Source: Acidobacteriota bacterium
GTDB lineage: Bacteria > Acidobacteriota > Terriglobia > Bryobacterales > Bryobacteraceae
Direction: 5' to 3'
NCBI GenBank assembly: GCA_018268715.1
Contig: JAFDVZ010000021.1
Coordinates: 6,975-70,974 of the forward strand
DNA length: 64,000 nucleotides
This document shows positions 9,167 through 15,566 of this stretch, piece by piece. Within the stretch, counting starts at the first letter, position 1; each line of letters starts with the position of its first letter. The notes under the pieces were generated by a model, which made no database searches, was not told the origin of the DNA, and saw nothing but the letters and a program-made list of their open reading frames with translations. The translations under genes were made by a program, and so were the position numbers.

Positions 9167-9664
9167 ATGTCAAAACGGAGTCTCCCGATAGCGGTTATCG
9201 TCTTCGCCGTCGGCTGCAACGACCAGTCTCAGCGCATCGCTGAACTCGAAAACCATAACAGAGAACTGGAATCAAAGCTCGCCGCTGGCGCGAATCAAGC
9301 ACCCCTATCCGCCCAAAAGACCTGCGCAACTCAGGCGAAGGAGTATCTCCGAAATTACGAGTTTCCAGAGGGAGGTCGCCTCCTGTACAGCATGAATCAC
9401 TACAACACTCGGCTGAAACGGTGTTTGGTGCGATTCGCGTACACGACAGGGCCACCGGGTCATCTTGAGTGGTACAACGAACGTCTGCCACCCTATGTCG
9501 AAGTGGCCGTCGCCGATGCCTTTGAAGGGAAGACGTACGCGTCTTACGGAGATTCGCTGCCCACGAGGGAATGTAGGGTGATTGTGTTCTCTACCGAGGA
9601 GGAGACGAACTGTCGCAATGAGTTCGAGTTTTATGAGTTTATCAAGCCGTATATGGAGCAGTGA
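9167..9664 (+). CDS. Putative lipoprotein with short coiled coil, element cargo
   Basis: A 165-aa protein with a lipoprotein signal (PIAVIVFAVGC, lipobox AVGC at about residues 14-17), so it is probably anchored to a membrane by Cys17. A short heptad-like helix (RIAELENHNRELESKLAA) follows, then a globular region with four cysteines (KTC, KRC, REC, NC) that could form disulphides in the periplasm. No family is recognised. There is no strong ribosome binding site at the ATG. It sits in the AT-rich cargo part of the element and may act with the secreted protein upstream. Confidence 0.6.
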   Translation: MSKRSLPIAVIVFAVGCNDQSQRIAELENHNRELESKLAAGANQAPLSAQKTCATQAKEYLRNYEFPEGGRLLYSMNHYNTRLKRCLVRFAYTTGPPGHLEWYNERLPPYVEVAVADAFEGKTYASYGDSLPTRECRVIVFSTEEETNCRNEFEFYEFIKPYMEQ

Positions 9665-9799
9665 TTGGTTGCTCTCCCGGCGGGTTAGAAAACAGATCGG
9701 GGTAAGATTATAGTGGCCGCCTAGTTCGACGGAACGACAAACCGAGGACCCTGCCCGGCTGGCGGCTACTCGACAATGCAGGGCATCGCGGAGGGAGCG

Positions 9800-10444
9800 G
9801 TGTTGAAGTACACGTCCGCCACATTTGACGTAGATACGCCCGAACTCATCAAGTGCGAAACGCGGTTTATTCGACAGTTCGCCGAAGATATCCGTCCGCA
9901 TCAAAGGAGGCATTCCGATGGGCTGTTGCGCCTAGCTGGTCTCGATGACACTGGTGCATGTTTACCTACGAAGCTGAAGAACCAGCTATCAACAGCCGTC
10001 CGTCGCGTTTTCGATCTACGCCTCAAAGCCCATGCGCGATTTTTTGGTGGCGATGCAGAGGTTGGATACAGCAAGTATCTTCTCGACACAATCATTCCCG
10101 AGGTCAAGGCTAGATTCTCTGACGAGTTGCTTCTAAACCGAAACGGAAACAATCGCTTCGAACCGATAACGCATTTTGTTCTCTGGTACGCCATCGATGA
10201 AGGCTTGCAGACGCATGCCAATTTGCGGCCACGCCCCAAAGACAGCTTTCAACCCGAATTGGGATACAACATATCCCGTCTACGGCGTCTGAAAGGGTGG
10301 ACGGGCAAGAAGTTCTCGGAATTGGTTCACTGCTCGCACGACACAATGAAGGACATCGAAACGGGCAAGACCGATCCTCACCCCGAAACGCTCGCGGAAA
10401 TCATTCGCGTCCTGGAAGTCACTCAAAAGCAACTACTTAGCTGA
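9800..10444 (+). CDS. XRE-family helix-turn-helix protein with unknown N-terminal domain
   Basis: A protein of about 214 aa. The last 55 residues are a Cro/cI-type helix-turn-helix (NISRLRRLKGW, then FSELVHCSHDTMKDIETGKTD and PETLAEIIRVL). The first 150 residues are an unrecognised helical domain. I prefer the GTG at 9800, which has GGAGG 5 nt upstream; an ATG at 9776 has no ribosome binding site. Its location between cargo and replication genes suggests it is the element's regulator, controlling excision or replication, although it could instead be the antitoxin-like half of a cargo system. Confidence 0.65.
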   Translation: MLKYTSATFDVDTPELIKCETRFIRQFAEDIRPHQRRHSDGLLRLAGLDDTGACLPTKLKNQLSTAVRRVFDLRLKAHARFFGGDAEVGYSKYLLDTIIPEVKARFSDELLLNRNGNNRFEPITHFVLWYAIDEGLQTHANLRPRPKDSFQPELGYNISRLRRLKGWTGKKFSELVHCSHDTMKDIETGKTDPHPETLAEIIRVLEVTQKQLLS

Positions 10445-10529
10445 CCACGACAAACCCCACCAAAGCTCCACTTTACGGTTTTTCGAATGCCGAGCATTGT
10501 TGAATTAGCAGAGCACCTGCTAAGGAACA

Positions 10530-10742
10530 ATGAACACGGAAAATCAAATCTCACACCTCTTGAACGAGCGCGAAGTATCACGACTATTGAATATCTCCCT
10601 TGCATCGGTGCGCCGGTGGCGCCTCCTTCGCCAAGGTCCAAAATACCTGAAGGTTTCGGCGGCGGCTGTCCGATACAGACCTGAAGATATCTCGGCATGG
10701 CTTGATTCACGTCCAACTGGCGGCCAACCGGAGGCACGATGA
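10530..10742 (+). CDS. AlpA-like helix-turn-helix protein (candidate excisionase/activator)
   Basis: A 70-aa MerR/AlpA-type DNA-binding protein: LNEREVSRLLNISLASVRRWR is the helix-turn-helix, followed by the wing residues GPKYLKV and RYRPEDISAWL. AAGGA lies just upstream of the ATG. In P4-like satellites and other integrated islands such proteins activate integrase transcription or act as recombination directionality factors. Its stop overlaps the start of the primase gene (ATGA at 10739-10742), so it opens a coupled replication operon. Confidence 0.78.
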   Translation: MNTENQISHLLNEREVSRLLNISLASVRRWRLLRQGPKYLKVSAAAVRYRPEDISAWLDSRPTGGQPEAR

Positions 10743-11449
10743 CGCCGACCACCAAGACAAGCCTCCCAGTTCACTGCAATATAGCCGAGATCCATCGCGG
10801 TATCGATACTTTGTTTGTGGCGGGAGACGTTATCGAGGTGCGGATCCCGAAATGCGGCCAGTACGGCACCGTCTCCGGCTACTTCGATAACTTCGATTCG
10901 CTCGCGTCAGCGTTGGCCCGAGCAGATGAACGGTATCGTCCGCAGGGGATCTATTACACGATCAACCCGGTGCTCCCGGCCTTGCTTGCCCGCGCGTGCA
11001 ATCGCCTTCGCGAGCGCGCTGACCTCAGCACATCTGACGCCGATATCCTGCGCCGTCGCTGGCTGCCGATAGACCTCGATCCGGTGCGTCCTGCCGGTAT
11101 CAGTTCCACCGACGAGGAACATGAAGCAGCGCTCACCCGTGCCCGCGACCTGCGTTCGGAATTGGCTGCAGAAGGGTGGGGGCCGTCGATCCTTGCCGAT
11201 AGCGGGAATGGGGCGCATGTGCTGTTTCGCATCGACTACGCGAACGATGCCGAAGCGCTCCGGGTCGTCGCGAGCGTGTTGGGGAAATTATCCGACCGCT
11301 ATTCGGATGACCGCGTCAAGGTCGATGTGACGTCGGCTAACGCAGCTAGGATTTGGAAGGCGTACGGCACGATGGCGCGAAAGGGAGATCCTATCCCGGT
11401 CCGGCCACATCGACTGAGCCGCGTGTTGGAGGTACCGTGCAACCAATAG
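10739..11449 (+). CDS. Archaeo-eukaryotic primase (PrimPol-like) domain protein
   Basis: A 236-aa protein with the three catalytic motifs of the AEP superfamily: the metal-binding D112-x-D114 in LPIDLDP, the SGNGAH motif at 155-160 with H160, and the third acidic residue D196 in VKVDVTSANAARIWKAYGT. The ARIWKAYGT segment is characteristic of plasmid and phage PrimPol-like enzymes. It probably makes primers, and possibly extends them, when the element replicates. At 236 aa it is a minimal catalytic domain without a fused helicase; the helicase is the next gene, whose GTG start overlaps this gene's end. I assigned the family from motifs alone. Confidence 0.75.
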   Translation: MTPTTKTSLPVHCNIAEIHRGIDTLFVAGDVIEVRIPKCGQYGTVSGYFDNFDSLASALARADERYRPQGIYYTINPVLPALLARACNRLRERADLSTSDADILRRRWLPIDLDPVRPAGISSTDEEHEAALTRARDLRSELAAEGWGPSILADSGNGAHVLFRIDYANDAEALRVVASVLGKLSDRYSDDRVKVDVTSANAARIWKAYGTMARKGDPIPVRPHRLSRVLEVPCNQ

Positions 11450-12720
11450 ATCCAGCGTTTCTCGCACAGCAGGCCGGCGTGTGCAACAGGCCTGAGTTGT
11501 CCCCTCCACCCCTTGCAACAGGATTTGACATGGACGGGTACGTCGCTTTATACGGGTTTCCTGTGCTTCGTCGCAAGCCGTGGAACGCGCATCCTGGCGG
11601 CACGATTATCGAGTTGAAAAAGTGCCCACTCGATCCTAGCCATGTGGACGGCTCGGCAGCATTCACCATCTCCGCCGATGGTGTCCCGGGCTTTTCATGT
11701 CACCACAACGGGTGCAGCAAGAAACACATCGGGAATGTGTTCGCGCGATTCCCGCGACCCCAGAGCCATCATGTGCAGCCGGTGCGCGCCACCGATGATA
11801 AGTGGTCAATTGCGATGATTCCATCAGTGTGGACATACAATGCTGACCTTTCGTGGATTGTCGATGACTTAGTTTCGGAAGGCGGCGTTACGCTCTGGAC
11901 GGGTGATTCCGGTGTCGGAAAGAGCACCGTCGCGTTGGCGATGTGTGGCGCGGTGGTTCACGGTGTCCCATTTCTTGGCCGCCGAACCGTTCAACGTCCC
12001 GTACTGTACGTTGATAGGGAGAATCCGCTCGCAGTGGTACGCGACCGTCTTGAACGGCTCGGAATTGCTGAAACACAGGACATCACTATCTGGGGCGGGT
12101 GGGTGGAACCCGCCCCGCACCCGCCGTCGTCGCCCAATATCCTGATACACGCGAAAGAGCATCGGCCACTCATCGTGTTTGACTCGCTGGTCGCTTTCCA
12201 TACGGGATCTGAACAGGATGCCTCTGAAACGCGGAGGCACATGCAGATGTACCGCGACCTGGCTTCTGCGGGGGCTTCCGTAGTAGTGCTTCATCACACC
12301 GGGAAGGCCGAGACGTCGCGGCAGTACCGGGGATCCAGTGACATTAAGGCCGCTGTCGATTCCGCATGGCTTCTGGAATCCCTTTCCGAGGTCAGCGAGG
12401 GCATCAAGTCCCTTCGTTTGACGCCCTACAAATCACGGATAGCGTTAGCAGAACCCGTTCGATTCGAGTTTTCGGGCACCGTCTTCACGGTGTCGTCCGA
12501 ACGCTGCGAAACGAACCGGGAGGTTATCGAGCGCATCGTGCGGGATAACCCGACCGCCAGTGAACGGGAGATCGTGATGCTGGCCCGTGGGGCGGGAGTC
12601 ACGAAACAGCGCGCGGAGCAACTCCTGAAAGACGGCGAACGGTCTCGGTGGCTCGACGTCGAGGTTGGCCGTCGTGGCCGCAAGACGTATCGCTTGGCGG
12701 TGGTGGAAGTTGAGATCTGA
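11437..12720 (+). CDS. RepA-like hexameric helicase (AAA_25) with zinc-binding N-terminus
   Basis: A 427-aa RecA-fold ATPase. From the GTG start, a probable zinc site (C63, H69, C88, C93, H97; CPLDPSH then SCHHNGCSKKH) is followed by Walker A GDSGVGKST (156-164), Walker B LIVFDS (244-249) and the RepA/DnaB sensor-like VVLHHTGK (about 283-290). The C-terminus is winged-helix-like (TASEREIVMLARGAGVTKQRAEQLL). It is expected to unwind DNA during element replication together with the upstream primase. I chose GTG at 11437 because GGAGG is 4 nt upstream; the gene then overlaps the primase by 13 nt. An ATG at 11353 is possible but lies deep inside the primase gene. Confidence 0.8.
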   Translation: MQPIDPAFLAQQAGVCNRPELSPPPLATGFDMDGYVALYGFPVLRRKPWNAHPGGTIIELKKCPLDPSHVDGSAAFTISADGVPGFSCHHNGCSKKHIGNVFARFPRPQSHHVQPVRATDDKWSIAMIPSVWTYNADLSWIVDDLVSEGGVTLWTGDSGVGKSTVALAMCGAVVHGVPFLGRRTVQRPVLYVDRENPLAVVRDRLERLGIAETQDITIWGGWVEPAPHPPSSPNILIHAKEHRPLIVFDSLVAFHTGSEQDASETRRHMQMYRDLASAGASVVVLHHTGKAETSRQYRGSSDIKAAVDSAWLLESLSEVSEGIKSLRLTPYKSRIALAEPVRFEFSGTVFTVSSERCETNREVIERIVRDNPTASEREIVMLARGAGVTKQRAEQLLKDGERSRWLDVEVGRRGRKTYRLAVVEVEI

Positions 12721-12723
12721 AGC

Positions 12724-12770
12724 GACTGTCCCAGTTTCCCGCACCCTAGTGTCAGGAAACTGGGACAGTC
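12724..12770. repeat. Perfect 16-bp inverted repeat with 15-nt loop
   Basis: GACTGTCCCAGTTTCC at 12724-12739 and its exact reverse complement at 12755-12770 flank a 15-nt loop. It starts 3 bp after the helicase stop. There is no T-tract, so it may be a hairpin that ends or stabilises the replication transcript. It could also be a DNA site, such as a replication origin or a protein-binding palindrome. Confidence 0.85.
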
Positions 12771-12789
12771 AGTCCGGAAAGGGGTTTCC

Positions 12790-13242
12790 ATGCAACTTGA
12801 ACAGGCAATCATGGCGCTCAGACAAGCTGGCGAACTGAGCACAGACCGAGGCCGGATTCGATATCGTGGCCCAGCGGGTTCAGCGACCGTCAGCGAGGCA
12901 CTAACCGCGTTGCGCCAAAACCGAGAGCAAGCCATTGCAGTTCTTGAACGTAACGAGCCGGACGCAATCCAGGAACGGCTAGAAACAGCACTCAGGGGAA
13001 AGGCAATTGAGCTGTGGTCCGATGGCGCTGGTGAGCGATTCTGGCTAGTCGCTGACGAACCGGACGCGGACCGTGTGGCCGAACCGCGAGGGAGAATCTA
13101 TACGGCAGCGGAGGCGCGTATGCTCATTGCCATTGCGGACCCGACAGTTGTTCGCGAAGTCCATCAGTGGAAGCGCGCGACCAATGCTGTTGTAGCGTCC
13201 GTCGAGGGTGTACCGCGACTTGGGACGGCGAGAAAGGATTGA
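12790..13242 (+). CDS. Hypothetical protein with TubC-N-like N-terminal domain
   Basis: A 150-aa protein with AAAGGGG 7 nt before its ATG. The first 55 residues (AIMALRQAGELSTDRGRIRYRGP, then EALTALRQNREQAIAVL) follow the pattern of the TubC N-terminal docking domain: two helices around a short beta hairpin, with R-Y/F-RGP. That fold mediates protein-protein docking in polyketide systems and is also seen in small mobile-element proteins. The remainder (ERFWLVADEPDADR, YTAAEARMLIAI) has no recognised domain. It may be an adaptor for the replication or recombination proteins. The comparison is from memory of the fold's pattern and is moderate at best. Confidence 0.55.
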   Translation: MQLEQAIMALRQAGELSTDRGRIRYRGPAGSATVSEALTALRQNREQAIAVLERNEPDAIQERLETALRGKAIELWSDGAGERFWLVADEPDADRVAEPRGRIYTAAEARMLIAIADPTVVREVHQWKRATNAVVASVEGVPRLGTARKD

Positions 13243-13246
13243 TTCC

Positions 13247-13501
13247 ATGCGTCCAACTTCAGCGGGTTCGTACATCGATGCCAGTACCGCTTCAAACGAA
13301 ACTCTGACGGCATTCGATTTTCGTCCGGTCGCAGAAGCTGCGGCATTGCTCAGCATCCATCCGGACACGATTCGGCGATGGATCCGACAAGGACGGATAC
13401 CGGCGTTCGGTGTTCGCCGGGCTTACCGTGTTCGGCTGAACGATCTTCTCCCGCCGGTTGTGATTGATCCCGTCCGGTCACGGACGGACAAGTCGAAATA
13501 G
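13247..13501 (+). CDS. Helix-turn-helix protein, excisionase-like
   Basis: An 84-aa DNA-binding protein. The core (FRPVAEAAALLSIHPDTIRRW, then IRQGRIPAFGVRRAYRV) is the HTH_17/excisionase-type winged helix used by recombination directionality factors. I placed the start at ATG 13247, which has AAAGGA about 8 nt upstream. It lies just before the two recombinase genes, so it is the better candidate for the factor that turns integration into excision. The AlpA-like protein at 10530 is the alternative. Confidence 0.72.
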   Translation: MRPTSAGSYIDASTASNETLTAFDFRPVAEAAALLSIHPDTIRRWIRQGRIPAFGVRRAYRVRLNDLLPPVVIDPVRSRTDKSK

Positions 13502-13613
13502 CGTGTTGGTTGCCCACCCGGGCTGGCAGGGTGGGGAGAGCACTGCCCCCTAGGGTGGCGACGCGTGTAAGTGCTTTGTATTCAGTGTTGATACTATTTG
13601 TACAGAATTGGTA

Positions 13614-13642
13614 TTGACTGCCAAGGATTGTGATGCCATACT
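13614..13642 (+). promoter_or_regulatory. Candidate sigma-70 promoter for the recombinase operon
   Basis: TTGACT (13614-13619) and CATACT (13637-13642) are separated by 17 bp. The serine recombinase ATG at 13649 would then be at or near the transcription start, giving a leaderless mRNA; this agrees with the absence of a ribosome binding site there. Other -35-like hexamers occur upstream in the same 147-bp gap. Confidence 0.35.
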
Positions 13643-13648
13643 CAGGGC

Positions 13649-14311
13649 ATGACTAAGGCGCATGCTTACCTCAGAGTCAGCGGGAGGGGGCAGGTGGAGG
13701 GTGACGGATTCACGCGGCAACTCAAAGCCATCCGAGAGTACGCTGGCGCGAACGCCATCAAGATCGTGAACATTTATCGCGAGGAAGGCGTAAGCGGGAC
13801 GAAGGACCTGGAGAACCGCCCTGCGCTTCTGGAACTCATGACGGCACTCCACTCGAATGGGGTGAAGCTGGTGTTGGTCGAGAGACTTGACCGGTTAGCC
13901 CGGGACCTGATGGTTCAGGAGACGATCATCGGCGACCTTCGTAAAAACGGCTTCGAGCTAATCTCGGTGACGGAACCGGACCTCCTTCAGGATGACCCAT
14001 CACGAAAGTTGATGCGACAGATTTTCGGTGCTATCGCCGAGTACGAGAAGACAATGATCGTGCTGAAACTCAGAGGTGCCCGCATTCGTGCGAAAGCGAA
14101 GCGGGGGCGCTGTGAGGGGCGGAAGGCATTCGGCTACTACGAAGGTGAGGCGGAAGCGTTGGAGCGCATGAGAACGCTCAGAAACGAGGGTATAGGCTTT
14201 GACCGCATCGCCGTGAAGCTGAATGAGGAAGGCGTGCCGACCCGCACCGGCAAGCCGTGGCACGGTATTGTGATTAACCGAATTCTGAAGGCAACGGGAA
14301 AGGAGAAATGA
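13649..14311 (+). CDS. Serine recombinase (resolvase/invertase family)
   Basis: A 220-aa site-specific recombinase. The catalytic serine is S11 in AYLRVSGRGQ. The remaining resolvase core is intact (IYREEGVSGTKDLENRPAL, LVERLDRLARDLMVQE, IFGAIAEYEK). After the long E helix (KLRGARIRAKAKRGRCEGR) there is only a short recombinase-like DNA-binding region (MRTLRNEGIGFDRIAVKLNEEGVPTRT). It is thus larger than a resolvase but much smaller than a phage integrase. It ends 3 nt before the tyrosine integrase gene, so both are on one transcript. It could resolve element dimers or invert a segment; the tRNA insertion itself is more likely the work of its neighbour. Confidence 0.88.
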   Translation: MTKAHAYLRVSGRGQVEGDGFTRQLKAIREYAGANAIKIVNIYREEGVSGTKDLENRPALLELMTALHSNGVKLVLVERLDRLARDLMVQETIIGDLRKNGFELISVTEPDLLQDDPSRKLMRQIFGAIAEYEKTMIVLKLRGARIRAKAKRGRCEGRKAFGYYEGEAEALERMRTLRNEGIGFDRIAVKLNEEGVPTRTGKPWHGIVINRILKATGKEK

Positions 14312-14314
14312 ACG

Positions 14315-15418
14315 ATGGCTGTCTACAAGCGCGGTGGCGTGTGGTGGTATCGGTTCAAGTTCGATGGAACACTCGTGCGCCAGAGCACGAAGCAGGGTAA
14401 TAAGCGGACGGCGGAGCAGATCGAGGCGGCCCAGAAGACGCAACTTGCCAAAGGCGAGGTGGGAATCGAGAAGAAGGCGAAAGCACCGACGCTACGGGCC
14501 TTCGCCGGGCGCTTTGCCGCCGAGATTGAGGTAAGGTGTGCGGAAAAGCCGCGTACGATCGGCTTTTACAGGGAGAAGCTTCAAAGGCTACTCGAATACC
14601 CAAGGCTGGCAAATGCACGACTGGATCACATCTCCGAGGAATTGATCGCTGACTACGTCCAGCACAGGAGCACCAAGGTAGCACCGGCAACTGTAAACCG
14701 GCAGCTGGCGACACTTCGCCGGGCCCTGCGCCTAGCCTACACATGGAGGATCATCGACCGGCTACCGCGGATAGAGATGCTTCAGGGCGAACGCAATCGG
14801 GAATTCGTCGTTTCGCCCGAACAGGAAGGGCTTTATCTCGAAATAGCTCCCCAGCCCTTGCGGGATCTTGCTTTGCTCCTTGTCGACACCGGTATGCGAG
14901 TCGGCGAGGCGCTCGCGCTCGAATGGCCGGACGTACACTTTGAGGCGGCACCGGGTGCTCGCGCTGGATACCTCCACATTCGGGGTGGGAAATCAAAGAA
15001 CGCGCGCCGAAACCTCAGCATGACGGCGCGCGTGCGAGCCACACTTAGCAAACGGGCGTCCGCGGCTTCAACCCTGTACGTGTTCGCCGGAGCCGCCGGG
15101 CGGCCGTACGTCGGTACCTACCTGGATCGCGTCCATAAGCGCGTCCGCGATACACTAAAATTACCAAAGGATTTTGTGCTTCATTCGTTCCGACACACGA
15201 TGCTGACGCGCCTTGGCGAAACCGGGACGGATGCGTTCACCATCATGAAGATTGCCGGACACAGTAGCGTGACGGTTTCCGAGAAGTACGTGCACCCGAC
15301 ACCGGAAACGATGGAGAAGGCCTTCGAGCGTCTTGAAGCTTTGCACGGAGGGGGCACAAATATGGGCACAGTGCCAGAAAGCCCGAACGCGACTGTGGTT
15401 GTAAGTCCTTTAGTTTGA
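14315..15418 (+). CDS. Tyrosine integrase
   Basis: A 367-aa phage-type integrase. An N-terminal AP2-like arm-binding region (MAVYKRGGVWWYRFKFDG) and a SAM-like core-binding domain (about 60-150) precede the catalytic domain. All catalytic residues are visible: R195 (TGMRVGEAL), K226 (GGKSKN), H290 and R293 (LHSFRH), H316 (AGHSS) and the nucleophile Y325 (SEKYVHPT). It is expected to recombine the element with the tRNA-Met gene. The gene ends 8 bp before the tRNA in the same orientation, so integrase transcripts should read into the tRNA. It lies 3 nt after the serine recombinase. Confidence 0.95.
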   Translation: MAVYKRGGVWWYRFKFDGTLVRQSTKQGNKRTAEQIEAAQKTQLAKGEVGIEKKAKAPTLRAFAGRFAAEIEVRCAEKPRTIGFYREKLQRLLEYPRLANARLDHISEELIADYVQHRSTKVAPATVNRQLATLRRALRLAYTWRIIDRLPRIEMLQGERNREFVVSPEQEGLYLEIAPQPLRDLALLLVDTGMRVGEALALEWPDVHFEAAPGARAGYLHIRGGKSKNARRNLSMTARVRATLSKRASAASTLYVFAGAAGRPYVGTYLDRVHKRVRDTLKLPKDFVLHSFRHTMLTRLGETGTDAFTIMKIAGHSSVTVSEKYVHPTPETMEKAFERLEALHGGGTNMGTVPESPNATVVVSPLV

Positions 15419-15425
15419 TAGATAA

Positions 15426-15465
15426 GGGCCCTTAGCACAGCGGTTAGTGCAGCGGACTCATAATC
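15426..15465 (+). repeat. attR: 40-bp direct repeat forming the 5' half of the intact tRNA-Met
   Basis: Identical to 8085-8124. The identity begins at the first base of the tRNA and ends inside the 3' side of the anticodon stem, so the crossover must have fallen in or before the anticodon region. The base before the repeat differs between copies, and so does everything after it. Confidence 0.93.
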
Positions 15466-15501
15466 CGTTGGTCGTAGGTTCAAATCCTACAGGGCCCACC
15501 A
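15426..15501 (+). tRNA. tRNA-Met(CAT), probably elongator
   Basis: A complete 76-nt tRNA with encoded CCA. The acceptor stem GGGCCCT pairs with AGGGCCC. The anticodon stem GCGGA/TCCGT encloses the loop CTCATAA with anticodon CAT at 15459-15461. The T arm is GTAGG-TTCAAAT-CCTAC. The GGACTCATAATCC anticodon arm fits an elongator tRNA-Met; a lysidine-modified tRNA-Ile2 also has CAT and is less likely. Its 5' half is supplied by the integrated element. Confidence 0.95.
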
Positions 15502-15566
15502 GGTTCTCCGTCGCCGGCCGGCTCCAGTGTCGATGAGCCGGTTCGTGCTACACTCGCCAGTCATCC

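Larger units (their letters stand above)
8085..15465 (+). mobile_element. Integrative element inserted in a tRNA-Met(CAT) gene
   Basis: A roughly 7.4-kb element bounded by a perfect 40-bp direct repeat (8085-8124 and 15426-15465). The left copy is only the 5' half of a tRNA-Met gene; the right copy continues into the complete tRNA. Inside, in order, are AT-richer cargo genes, an XRE regulator, an AlpA-like protein, an AEP primase, a RepA-like helicase, a TubC-N-like protein, a second helix-turn-helix excisionase candidate, a serine recombinase and a tyrosine integrase ending 8 bp from the right repeat. I see no relaxase, capsid or conjugation gene. It therefore resembles a replicating integrative island or phage satellite rather than a conjugative element or prophage. 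Confidence 0.88.

Noticed and set aside
12724-12770. Ordinary Rho-independent terminator
   Set aside because: The stem is perfect but the loop is 15 nt and no T-tract follows on either strand, so I list it only as an inverted repeat.
8085-15465. Prophage or conjugative element
   Set aside because: No capsid, terminase, portal, lysis, relaxase or type IV secretion gene is visible in the 7.4 kb.
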